From assembly GCA_003488005.1 (NCBI GenBank), contig DNND01000090.1:1-38680 (forward strand): a stretch of 38,680 nucleotides of DNA. Direction: 5' to 3'. The first letter of the stretch is position 1. The number at the start of each line of letters is the position of its first letter. The stretch comes from Blastocatellia bacterium. GTDB lineage: Bacteria > Acidobacteriota > Blastocatellia > Pyrinomonadales > Pyrinomonadaceae. The notes under the pieces are model-generated. The model ran no database searches. It had not been told where the DNA came from and was given only the letters and a program-made list of their open reading frames with translations. Below, in pieces: positions 31,473 through 38,680 of this stretch. The position numbers and the translations under genes are program-made.

Positions 31473-34007
31473 CTAGAAGGTAACGCCGAACTGACCCTGA
31501 AAACTGCGGGGTGTCACGAAGTGCGTACCGCTGAATGTCGATTGAAAGTTATAAAGCGCAACCTTGTTGGTCAGGTTGATGACGGTGAACCGTAGGCTGA
31601 CTTTCGTCCGTTCTCCGCGAAACAGGTTGTCTGTGCCGGCACTTAGATCGAACAAATGGCGCGGCGCAATACGCGGCGGATTAGTGTCGTCGTTGGCAGT
31701 GCCGTCGGCGGGAATTCTGATGCGCAAGGCGCCACGATTCGAATCTGTACAACTTGTAATCGCCTGCGTCGGCGTGGCGAAAGTGCTGCCGCAGAACAAA
31801 CCAATTTGCGCTTGCTGGTCCGCTGAAAAACCCAGAGCGGTGTCGTAGTCGGGCACAGCGCCCGAAACCAAGCCGCTGTCGTAGCGCCATGTGAATGCGA
31901 CGTATGGAGACAGCTTCTTCCAGTGCTCGAACTGGTACTGCACCTGCGTCGTCTGTTGAAATGCCTGATCGTGGTCGATGCGGAAAACACCTGCGGGCAA
32001 GTCTGAATTGAAGAATAGGCCACCGCTCTCAGGCGGGAAGTAGCGCGAGCGAGTGTGACCAGCAACCATGAAGGCAGTCAGCCCTTTATAGTTTGTTAGG
32101 TTGAGACGGGCACTAACTCCATCGATCTTGGATTTCTGCCACGAAATTGGAAACACCACCGACGTGTTGAAAAGCACGTTGAAGTCATAGGCATTGGTGG
32201 TTCGTTTATTAAAGTAATCTCCATCGAGAATTAGATATCTTCCCAGTGCCTGCTGGAACCCGAAGTTGAACTGATGGCGCCGTCCTGGCAACAGCGGCAA
32301 ATTACTGGTGTCGCCCAAAACGCCATTCGCCAAACCGCCCGCACCAGTCGCACTCGACAGAATTAGGTTCTCATTGTAGGGAGTTTCGAAATTGCGGGTG
32401 TAAGAACCGCGCAAGACAGTGTTAGTTCGTTTGACGAGATAAGAAACACCCAGCCGCGGTTGGAGCAAACTGTCGTGCGTGATGCCGTTGTAATTGTCGA
32501 AACGAACACCCAGCAGGACCGTCGCATTTCCCAGCGTCACGTTATCTTGCGCAAAGAATGCCTCCTGTTTGATGTCAGTGTGACCGTGAAAAGCAAAGGG
32601 CGATCCCCCGCGCGTCAGGTCGAAAGGCAACAGCCCGGGTAAGAAGTCCGGACTCGCAGGGTCGTTGAAGTTTGGATCGGTGATTCCGAACTGAAAACCC
32701 TCAGTCAAAAACGTGTGCGACAGTTGCATGCCGAACTTGGCGTTGTGTCTGCCGTTTACGTACGATACGTCGGCCTTAACGCCGACATTGTTCAAGCGCC
32801 GCGACTCGCTAAATGTGATCGGCTGATCGGCAAATGGATTTGGGCTTGCCGAGTATTTGACGTTGTCCAGTCTGTAGTAGGGACTGACCGTCAACACCGT
32901 CGTGGGGCTGAAGATGTGCACGTAACCGGGTGCGAGATTGATCGTGTGCACCAATTGACGTTGGTCCTGTCCCAGCGCGTTCTGATCGAATTCGTTGGGA
33001 GTTTGGAAATTGTTGCGAGCTAGAAAAAGATTCAAATGAAAAGTGTTGCTAGGGTTCGGACTGTAATCGACGCGGTCGAAAATATTTATGGCAGTGCCGC
33101 GATCATGTAAGGCCCTAAACTCGGACGAATCCAGAAACCGGCGCGAGCCTTCAAAGTTGAAAGCGACGAAATTTCCGCCCTTGGCATTGCCGTAACCTAA
33201 GGACCCGTCTTCATGGGTCGTGCCAAAGGAACCATATAGCGCATTGAAGCTACCGGTCGGTTTTGTCTGATTGAGTCCTGAGCGGGTGATTGCGTTAACA
33301 ATCAGACTGGTCTTGTCTCCAAACTCCGGCGGCACCGCGCCCGTGATTACTTCCATCGATTGAATAATATTTACCGGGATTTGCGTGGAAAAGAACTTGC
33401 TTTGTTGATCCGAAATCGGCTGATTGTCGAGCGAGATGTTGGATTCGAAGTGGTCGCCTAAGGGGTGATAACCTCCGTTCGAATCTGCCGCCACGCCGGG
33501 GGCCGCAAGCGTAACCGCAGTGCTCAAACCGCTGCCGGGATCTCTTACCGGTAATCTGTTGATAAGAGTCTGATCAACATCAACATGTGCTGACGGGACA
33601 TTTTCAAGTACGTCGGCCGTGCTGCCAGTCACGGTAACAGTTTCAGCCGCCTCGCCCACGGCTAGATTCAGCTTCAAGTTAATTGGCACTGAGGTGCGGA
33701 CGTTGACGGTTTGATTGGCGGGACTGAAACCGCCCGCTGAAATGCTCAATTGATAGCTGTTAGGAGGCACGTTGTCGAAACGAAAGGTTCCGTCCGAACT
33801 GGTTACTGCCGAACGCGTGTATCCGGTAACCGGGTTAGCAATTGTGACATTGGCGCTTGGTACGACAGCGTTATTGGGATCGAGCACTACTCCCGCAACA
33901 GTTCCCGCGCTTAGCGCTTGCGCAAAAGCTACCGAGCTCAACATTGAGATGAGTGCTAACAAACAGACTGATCGAACAATACGACCGATGCTCTTTGGCT
34001 GAGTCAT
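31473..34007 (-). CDS. TonB-dependent outer-membrane receptor with N-terminal carboxypeptidase-regulatory-like domain
   Basis: About 844 residues from ATG 34007, with GAGAGGG upstream at a suitable distance; an upstream ATG (34067) adds 20 residues without an SD. Signal peptide to about residue 29 (ALISMLSSVAFAQ), then a CarboxypepD_reg-like beta-sandwich (AGTVAGVVLDPNNAVVPSAN) and a plug domain with INRLPVRDPG and VNIIQSMEVITGAVPPEFG. The rest is a beta-barrel, ending in the outer-membrane signature with terminal Phe (GQFGVTF). It imports a substrate across the outer membrane using TonB energy. The adjacent DUF2946-like gene suggests a metal or metal complex, which is inference. Confidence 0.92.
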   Translation of the reverse strand: MTQPKSIGRIVRSVCLLALISMLSSVAFAQALSAGTVAGVVLDPNNAVVPSANVTIANPVTGYTRSAVTSSDGTFRFDNVPPNSYQLSISAGGFSPANQTVNVRTSVPINLKLNLAVGEAAETVTVTGSTADVLENVPSAHVDVDQTLINRLPVRDPGSGLSTAVTLAAPGVAADSNGGYHPLGDHFESNISLDNQPISDQQSKFFSTQIPVNIIQSMEVITGAVPPEFGDKTSLIVNAITRSGLNQTKPTGSFNALYGSFGTTHEDGSLGYGNAKGGNFVAFNFEGSRRFLDSSEFRALHDRGTAINIFDRVDYSPNPSNTFHLNLFLARNNFQTPNEFDQNALGQDQRQLVHTINLAPGYVHIFSPTTVLTVSPYYRLDNVKYSASPNPFADQPITFSESRRLNNVGVKADVSYVNGRHNAKFGMQLSHTFLTEGFQFGITDPNFNDPASPDFLPGLLPFDLTRGGSPFAFHGHTDIKQEAFFAQDNVTLGNATVLLGVRFDNYNGITHDSLLQPRLGVSYLVKRTNTVLRGSYTRNFETPYNENLILSSATGAGGLANGVLGDTSNLPLLPGRRHQFNFGFQQALGRYLILDGDYFNKRTTNAYDFNVLFNTSVVFPISWQKSKIDGVSARLNLTNYKGLTAFMVAGHTRSRYFPPESGGLFFNSDLPAGVFRIDHDQAFQQTTQVQYQFEHWKKLSPYVAFTWRYDSGLVSGAVPDYDTALGFSADQQAQIGLFCGSTFATPTQAITSCTDSNRGALRIRIPADGTANDDTNPPRIAPRHLFDLSAGTDNLFRGERTKVSLRFTVINLTNKVALYNFQSTFSGTHFVTPRSFQGQFGVTF

Positions 34008-34126
34008 TTCTTCTACCCTCTCTACTTTTCCTGGCATTAAAGCTCTGGCTGCCGAGAATGCGTGCAACCAATTGATCGCAAATCACCTCAAGAACGAGAT
34101 AATCGCGAACTGTGCTGGAATGAATA

Positions 34127-34513
34127 TTAGAGGGTAAACGGAGGAGCGCGCCCGCGCTGCGGAGTCGCCGATTGCGAGTGAACCGAGACGGTCGTTAAGT
34201 TGAAGACGTGGAAACCACCAGCCAATGGACCAATGCTTGGCGGGACTGAAATAACCGTAGCCGAAAAATTCTGATGAAGTTGGCAGATGAGACAGTCGCT
34301 GCAGTTGAGTGAACCAGTGTCGAGTCTGCTTTCAGTCGCTGGATCCGAAAAATGAGCAGCACTGGTAACTTTGTTTGACCCGGCTAGATCGCCGTGATTA
34401 TGTGCCGCTTCGACCGTCGTTCCACAGATTATGAAAGCGAGCAGCAGAATCGAGAGCGCACGCGGAAACGCGGCGCGCATCAAATTCAACTTGTCTTGCA
34501 GCTTTCTAGTCAC
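34127..34513 (-). CDS. DUF2946-like exported protein with metal-binding motifs
   Basis: 128 residues from GTG 34513; ATG 34480 is an alternative and also keeps the signal segment (about residues 14-36). The mature part has AHNHGD, a cysteine cluster CSDCLICQLHQNFS and the C-terminal RGRAPP, a pattern I associate with DUF2946 proteins that accompany heavy-metal (often copper) genes. His and Cys clustering suggests metal binding in the periplasm. It lies 119 bases upstream of the TonB-dependent receptor on the same strand and is probably co-transcribed with it. Confidence 0.7.
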   Translation of the reverse strand: MTRKLQDKLNLMRAAFPRALSILLLAFIICGTTVEAAHNHGDLAGSNKVTSAAHFSDPATESRLDTGSLNCSDCLICQLHQNFSATVISVPPSIGPLAGGFHVFNLTTVSVHSQSATPQRGRAPPFTL

Positions 34514-34636
34514 GTTTTTTACGGTGTGTTAGAGTCCTGATCTTAATATAGGGATGCCCGCAATTACTGTCAAACCTGGTCTTCGTTCCCTGGTCCATCC
34601 AGATTTACGTAGCCGATCTCGAACGTGATGTTGGGA

Positions 34637-34752
34637 CCGCGGGCATCCCGCCCGCAATGAGCGCAAAGCGCGAAAACGTGTGGCCTATTGAGCTTTTGTC
34701 GAAAAAATACTGCGTGCCTCCAACGAGCTGCGGCCGGGACGCTCGCAGTCCC
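34637..34752. repeat. Pair of REP-like hairpins at the start of the M61-like gene
   Basis: First hairpin GCGGGC-ATCCC-GCCCGC (about 34639-34655). Second hairpin GGGAC-GCTCGCA-GTCCC within GCGGCCGGGACGCTCGCAGT (about 34730-34752). Both look like dispersed intergenic repeats, and the second lies inside the reading frame assigned to the peptidase N-terminus. Confidence 0.55.
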
Positions 34753-36187
34753 AGTAAAGAGTCAGAAGCTAATTGTTGTCGCGCTAATCGCGCTCGCTGC
34801 GGTCGCCGGCGTCCAGGCGCAGACACTCAACGTAGGAATTGCGGTAGTTTCAACCTCGCCTGCCAGAATTCGAATTAACGCGGAGTTCCCCAAACCAACC
34901 AACGTCATCTCGTTTCCTAATGCCTACGGTGGCTCGCTGGGGCTCGCTGAGCGAATCGAAAATGTAACAGCTCGCGAGGCGAACGGTCAGCTCATTGCCG
35001 CGAAAAAACTCGCGCCGGGAGAATTTGAGACTGCCGAAAAAATTAACCAGATTACTTACGATGTGAATCTGAGTGGGCTCCTGCCGCCTACTCAGCACTC
35101 GCATGTGTCCTCGCTAAATAGCGAGCGCGGTCTGCTCATGCTGTCGGACTTGTTACCACGATCGATAAAAGGTGAGGGCGCGTTCTCTTCCGTGCAGATC
35201 CAGTTGGAGCTTCCTGCAGGCTGGGCCGCGGAGTCGAATACACAAAAGAAAACATCCTCGATCTATCTCACCGAAGAACCGGACAAGACAGTCTTTCTAA
35301 TTGGGCCGCAATTGCAGCGAAAGGCGCAGCGCATCGGGGCGAGCGATTTTTCATTAGTGCTGTCCGGCGATTGGCCGATTGCCGACAAGGATGTGCTAAA
35401 GATTGCGGGGCGGATCGTTCAGGAATATTCGAAGCTGACGGGATTTGAGTTGAGACGTAATGCGGTCCTGATGCTGGTGCCATTCACGGGCGATGCACCT
35501 CCGACGCGTTGGACGGCTGAGACTAGAGGCAACGCTGTTGTGCTCTTGTTAGGAAATCAGGGAACCGCGAAACAGATAAAGTCTCGACTCGGCATCGTGT
35601 TGGCCCATGAGATTTTTCATCTCTGGGTGCCAAACTCGCTCAACCTCGATGGCGACTATGATTGGTTTTTCGAAGGGTTCACTATTTATCAGGCCTTGCT
35701 GTTGGACCTGCGATTGCATTTGATTTCGTTCCAGGATTACCTTGATACGCTGGCGCGCGTTTATGATTCATATTTATCGGCACCGGATCGCGATGCATTT
35801 TCATTGCTTCAAGCATCAGAGCGGCGCTGGTCAACATCTTCTACGCTCGTTTATGACAAAGCGATGCTGGTAGCATTTCTTTATGACCTGGAACTACGGA
35901 AGGTTAGTGCCTGCAATGCTTCAATTGCGAACGTCTACAAGGATTTGTTCGGCTCGCGCTCAGGACACGACGATGGAAACCAGCTTATAATTACATTGTT
36001 GGGTGAGAGGCAGGGCTTGCGGGACTTTGTGGCTAAGTATATTCATGGAACAGATCCTCTCGACCTGGCGGTTTCGGTTAGAGGGTATGGTTTACGAGTT
36101 AGCCGGACGCGTGCGGGCAGTCAGTTAATGGTTGATAAACCTACCAAGGAGCAGTCGAAAACTCTGAAATGTCTGGAGAAGACCTAA
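34688..36187 (+). CDS. M61-like (glycyl aminopeptidase-type) gluzincin metallopeptidase, exported
   Basis: Up to 499 residues from TTG 34688. The true start is unclear: the signal peptide core (LIVVALIALAAVAGVQAQ, about residues 28-45) is preceded by sequence that overlaps a hairpin repeat, and no ATG/GTG lies nearer. The C-terminal half has the zinc motif HEIFHLW followed by WFFEGFTIYQALLL, matching the HExxH...E arrangement of M61 enzymes. The N-terminal half is beta-rich, as in M61. Likely a periplasmic aminopeptidase or endopeptidase of unknown specificity. It is followed within ~20 bases by an SH3 lipoprotein. Confidence 0.82.
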   Translation: MSFCRKNTACLQRAAAGTLAVPVKSQKLIVVALIALAAVAGVQAQTLNVGIAVVSTSPARIRINAEFPKPTNVISFPNAYGGSLGLAERIENVTAREANGQLIAAKKLAPGEFETAEKINQITYDVNLSGLLPPTQHSHVSSLNSERGLLMLSDLLPRSIKGEGAFSSVQIQLELPAGWAAESNTQKKTSSIYLTEEPDKTVFLIGPQLQRKAQRIGASDFSLVLSGDWPIADKDVLKIAGRIVQEYSKLTGFELRRNAVLMLVPFTGDAPPTRWTAETRGNAVVLLLGNQGTAKQIKSRLGIVLAHEIFHLWVPNSLNLDGDYDWFFEGFTIYQALLLDLRLHLISFQDYLDTLARVYDSYLSAPDRDAFSLLQASERRWSTSSTLVYDKAMLVAFLYDLELRKVSACNASIANVYKDLFGSRSGHDDGNQLIITLLGERQGLRDFVAKYIHGTDPLDLAVSVRGYGLRVSRTRAGSQLMVDKPTKEQSKTLKCLEKT

Positions 36188-36207
36188 CAGCCACCTTGTC
36201 ATATTCA

Positions 36208-37362
36208 ATGAAAACCAAAACTGGGACTAAATTAGTGGTGGCCATAGCCGCGCTTGTTTTATTGATCTCAGCTCAAGGGTGCAACACGCTTGCGAAACGA
36301 AGTGATACCGGAGTGGTGGTTGCGCGACGCGCTCAAATTCGTAGCTCGACGGCCGTGGTAGCCGCCGATCTTTTGGAAGTTAGCCGTGGAGACACACTCG
36401 ACATTCTTGACTTTCAGGATGTGCAGGACCCAACCGACAATAGTAAAAAAGAGCGCTGGCTTCGCGTCCAGGCCCAGGATGAAGACAACACCGAGGGCTG
36501 GATAGAATCGCGCAACGTCATGCCGGACGATGTGCTGAAGAATTCGAAGAAACTTGCCGACGAAGATAAGAACGTTCCCGCCCAGGCGTCTGGCCAGTTA
36601 CGGGCCAGTTCGAATTTGCGACTGACGCCCGACCGCAGCGGGAACGAAAACATCATGATGCGTTTGGACAGCGGCTCGACCTTTGAAATAGTCGGCTGGA
36701 AACGCGTCCCTAAGCCAAAATCCTCTGAAGCTATTGAAACCGATATCGCCCCAAAGGCAGGCAGCGCGCAGCAGGGAAATGCGCGGAGAAACAAAGACAA
36801 TCAGGAAGAGAACGTGCCTGAGGAAACCAACGAGCTTTGGTACAAGGTTCGTTTGCCAACTTCAATCTCGCCTGCGCCTGGCGGTTGGATCTATGGAAAG
36901 CAAGTTGAACTCGCCGTTCCGAGCGATATTATTTTCTATCGCACCGGTCGCGAGTTTGTTGCCTGGCAACGACTCGACGGCGACTCTTCGGACGCAGGGG
37001 CAACGTCTCCAAAAGATAAGGACGCAGCCAAGGAAGCTAAGCCTGGCAGTTGGGTAATTCTGGAGAAGAGCAGTTCAAATCAGCCGCACACCTTGGACGA
37101 ACCCGATTTCGATCGCATCTATGTGCTTGGCTACGACAAGAGAGACCAGGAACACTACACCGCCTATCGCAGCCCGGACTTGAAAGGTTTTCTCCCAGCG
37201 CGCGTTGAAGGAAGACCCGACAATAAGACCTTTACCATTCGCGTTCAGGACGACAACGGACAAGTCAACGACGTGCAGTACACGGTTTACAAGGACGCGC
37301 GAGGTTATCTTAAAGTCAGCGCGCCAAGCGTTACTAAAGATAAAGAAAAGAAAAAGAAGTAG
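36208..37362 (+). CDS. SH3-domain lipoprotein
   Basis: About 384 residues from ATG 36208; an upstream ATG at 36169 overlaps the peptidase and would bury the lipobox. Residues 16-25 (LVLLISAQGC) end in a signal-peptidase II-type cysteine. Two bacterial SH3 (SH3b) repeats follow: VVARRAQIRSSTAVVA ... WLRVQ ... GWIESRNV, and QLRASSNLRLTPDRSG ... WYKVRL ... GGWIYGKQVEL, separated by polar linkers. The C-terminal ~150 residues form another beta-rich region with a Lys-rich end. SH3b modules often bind wall peptides, so it may be anchored in a membrane while contacting murein. Function unknown. Confidence 0.82.
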   Translation: MKTKTGTKLVVAIAALVLLISAQGCNTLAKRSDTGVVVARRAQIRSSTAVVAADLLEVSRGDTLDILDFQDVQDPTDNSKKERWLRVQAQDEDNTEGWIESRNVMPDDVLKNSKKLADEDKNVPAQASGQLRASSNLRLTPDRSGNENIMMRLDSGSTFEIVGWKRVPKPKSSEAIETDIAPKAGSAQQGNARRNKDNQEENVPEETNELWYKVRLPTSISPAPGGWIYGKQVELAVPSDIIFYRTGREFVAWQRLDGDSSDAGATSPKDKDAAKEAKPGSWVILEKSSSNQPHTLDEPDFDRIYVLGYDKRDQEHYTAYRSPDLKGFLPARVEGRPDNKTFTIRVQDDNGQVNDVQYTVYKDARGYLKVSAPSVTKDKEKKKK

Positions 37363-37383
37363 ATTGGCGGCGCGAACGCTCAA

Positions 37384-38037
37384 ATGAGTTCTTATAGTTA
37401 CAATGGTCACCCCGCGATCGTCGGCATCGGCGGCCTCACCTCTGAAGTAGGTAAGACCACACTGTTATGCCAACTGCTGAACGCGTTCCCCGGGTGGGAA
37501 GCAATAAAGACTACGCGTGGTCACTATCGCTCTTGCGGAAAAGATCCGCACACGTGTTGCGTTAGCGATTTGTTGTCCGACGAACCGACTGTTCAATCCG
37601 GATATGAATTAACCTTCAGTCCAGGCAAGGATACTGGCAGGTATTGGGAAGCCGGTGCGGGCAATGTTCATTGGGTAATAGGCACGGACGATCAAATCGA
37701 AGCAGGTATCAGCGAGGCCTTAGGAAAGGTTCAAGGTGCCGGCGTTTTTATAGAAGGGAACAGCTTTACGGAGTTTGTAAAGCCGGATTTCTTTGTGATG
37801 GTCGTGCGCGATGGCCAACTAAAAATGAAATCAACAGCGCGCCGCGCACTGAAACATGCTTCGGCGATTTATGTATCCGCTGCCGGTGCCTCAGGTTCAT
37901 CGACACCATTAGTGCCGACGGTGCTGGCTGATCTCAATGTTGATGTACCGATTTTTTCAACTGCTAATGTTGCCGAGCTTGTCGATTATTTAACGGCAAA
38001 ATTAACGGCAAAAACTTTCGCGGTTTCGAGACGATGA
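37384..38037 (+). CDS. P-loop NTPase of BioD-like/SIMIBI type with cysteine cluster
   Basis: 217 residues from ATG 37384. The nucleotide motif is GLTSEVGKTT, a GxxxxxGKT loop as in dethiobiotin synthetase (GTDTEVGKT), not the standard GxxxxGKT. It is followed by a conserved-looking RGHYRSCGKDPHTCC segment (three Cys plus His, possible metal or Fe-S site), a VFIEGNSFTEFVKPDF strand and FFVMVVRDGQLKMKSTARR. General resemblance to MobB (molybdopterin-guanine dinucleotide) proteins, but neither the MobB nor BioD identity is secure. It is the last gene before the rRNA promoter region. Confidence 0.75.
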   Translation: MSSYSYNGHPAIVGIGGLTSEVGKTTLLCQLLNAFPGWEAIKTTRGHYRSCGKDPHTCCVSDLLSDEPTVQSGYELTFSPGKDTGRYWEAGAGNVHWVIGTDDQIEAGISEALGKVQGAGVFIEGNSFTEFVKPDFFVMVVRDGQLKMKSTARRALKHASAIYVSAAGASGSSTPLVPTVLADLNVDVPIFSTANVAELVDYLTAKLTAKTFAVSRR

Positions 38038-38136
38038 AGCGAACCGATCGAGTGCCTGCTGCATCTTAGATTCGCCTTCAAAAAGCCGCTTCACGCACCC
38101 ATTTGAATGTTCTGTGAGGGCTGAATGAAAAGGGGG
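38038..38136 (+). other. Gap before the rRNA promoter
   Basis: About 100 bases after the P-loop gene with no gene, repeat or terminator that I can support. Confidence 0.3.
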
Positions 38137-38164
38137 TTGACAAGAGATTTTTTGTCCCTATAAT
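38137..38164 (+). promoter_or_regulatory. Strong promoter P1 upstream of the rRNA genes
   Basis: Perfect -35 TTGACA (38137-38142), 16-base spacer, perfect -10 TATAAT (38159-38164). Expected start near 38171. It lies about 380 bases before the 16S gene. Confidence 0.8.
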
Positions 38165-38170
38165 TCCCTC

Positions 38171-38268
38171 CTCCCTGTTGGCAGGGGATTGACAGCGCGA
38201 AATTTAAAGGCACGTAAAGGTGTCGCTTTTCTCTGAAGAAAGTGGGGAGAAAGGCGGCGCTTTTTTAT
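38171..38268 (+). ncRNA. Possible ~95-nt small RNA from P1 to a terminator
   Basis: P1 would start here and the only strong terminator in the region ends at about 38268, which would give a discrete RNA of roughly 95-98 nt. The 5' part can form a weak CTGT/ACAG stem and the 3' part is the terminator hairpin. If rRNA-type antitermination acts, the same transcript would instead read through into 16S. No known sRNA family is recognised. Confidence 0.35.
38220..38268 (+). terminator. Intrinsic terminator between P1 and P2
   Basis: 14-bp stem (38220-38233 with 38247-38260, three G-U pairs) around a 13-base loop, followed by TTTTTTATT. A textbook terminator placed downstream of P1 and upstream of P2. 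Confidence 0.75.
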
Positions 38269-38305
38269 TCGCTAAAAATAACATTTTGCGAATGTTGAGT
38301 GTCGC

Positions 38306-38334
38306 TTGACAGAGTAATATGCATAAGTTAAAGT
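38306..38334 (+). promoter_or_regulatory. Promoter P2 of the rRNA operon
   Basis: Perfect TTGACA (38306-38311), 17-base spacer, TAAAGT (38329-38334, 4 of 6). Expected start near 38341, downstream of the terminator, so P2 alone could drive 16S. Confidence 0.6.
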
Positions 38335-38340
38335 CTCCGT

Positions 38341-38546
38341 TTGCTTGAGACGGATTTATTCCTTCTGTGAGGCAATCCAAAGACAATTTGGAATCGATCT
38401 TTGAAAACTAGATAGAGCGTGTCCATATCAATGAACTTTGAGAGTCAAAACGACGAGCGATAAAGCTCGCGTTCAAAACTCTGCAGAAGAGTCATTATCG
38501 GATACTGAACAATAACCAGTACGAGATGATGTTCCAGAGAACAAAT
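38341..38546 (+). other. 16S rRNA leader with boxA-like element
   Basis: Contains GATCTTTGAAAACT (38396-38409), the form of leader boxA common to many rRNA operons and bound by NusB/S10 for antitermination. Short hairpins follow (GAGC-GATAAA-GCTC and ACTCT-GCAGA-AGAGT), plausible processing structures. No gene. Confidence 0.55.

Positions 38547-38680
<134 letters not shown>

Overview
The window is about 38.7 kb of a bacterial chromosome, densely coding, with no transposase, integrase or phage gene that I can see. It runs into the 5' end of a 16S rRNA gene. The first ~135 bases of that 16S gene (GCGTGCCTCAGACATGC and the following variable region), the VWFA-type acidobacterial protein, the large carboxypeptidase-regulatory/TonB-dependent receptor and the gene content point to Acidobacteriota, most likely class Blastocatellia (old subdivision 4). 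This is inferred from sequence memory, not from a search.

Layout. 1-195: tail of an unknown gene and its terminator. 433-2784: secreted BNR-propeller protein with a peptidoglycan-binding domain spliced in. 2785-6231 (+): rpsA with a long leader, an HU/IHF-like protein and a HIT hydrolase. 6404-10491 (-): a PgpH-type HD phosphohydrolase and hflX. 11071-12090 (+): an IPT/NHL propeller. 12243-16387 (+): S2P protease, trpS, scpA, scpB and rluB, a housekeeping run. 16487-19119 (+): acyl-CoA dehydrogenase, meaB and methylmalonyl-CoA epimerase, a propionate/methylmalonyl cluster. 19134-24955 (+): parvulin-like isomerase, metallo-beta-lactamase-fold hydrolase, small exported proteins, MTA phosphorylase, a PfkB kinase and a DUF2007 protein. 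25237-25572 (+): cutA. 25583-31186 (-): LOG-family protein, fabI, a decayed HEPN two-gene module, purH, a VWA protein and a 25-residue membrane peptide. 31473-34513 (-): TonB-dependent receptor with a DUF2946-like metal-motif protein. 34688-38037 (+): M61-like peptidase, SH3 lipoprotein and a BioD-type P-loop protein. 38137-38680: rRNA promoter region, leader and 16S start.

The most striking non-genic content is a set of intergenic arrays built on an exact 7-base period. Each locus uses its own heptamer word (AAATGGN, GCNGNCT, CAGTNGT, ATTTTCC, CCCTAAA, CTTGAAA). At six of seven loci the array is followed by its own inverted copy. Heptad arrays supply stop codons to two genes and sit where the Shine-Dalgarno of four downstream genes should be. 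Several other palindromic repeat families (REP- or MITE-like) fill most remaining gaps, including one hairpin present twice with a compensatory base-pair change. Other points of interest are a possible AUU start of hflX, a HEPN gene broken by a frameshift and a nonsense codon, a terminator between two rRNA promoters (possible small RNA), and a 16S-3'-end-like sequence in the rpsA leader.
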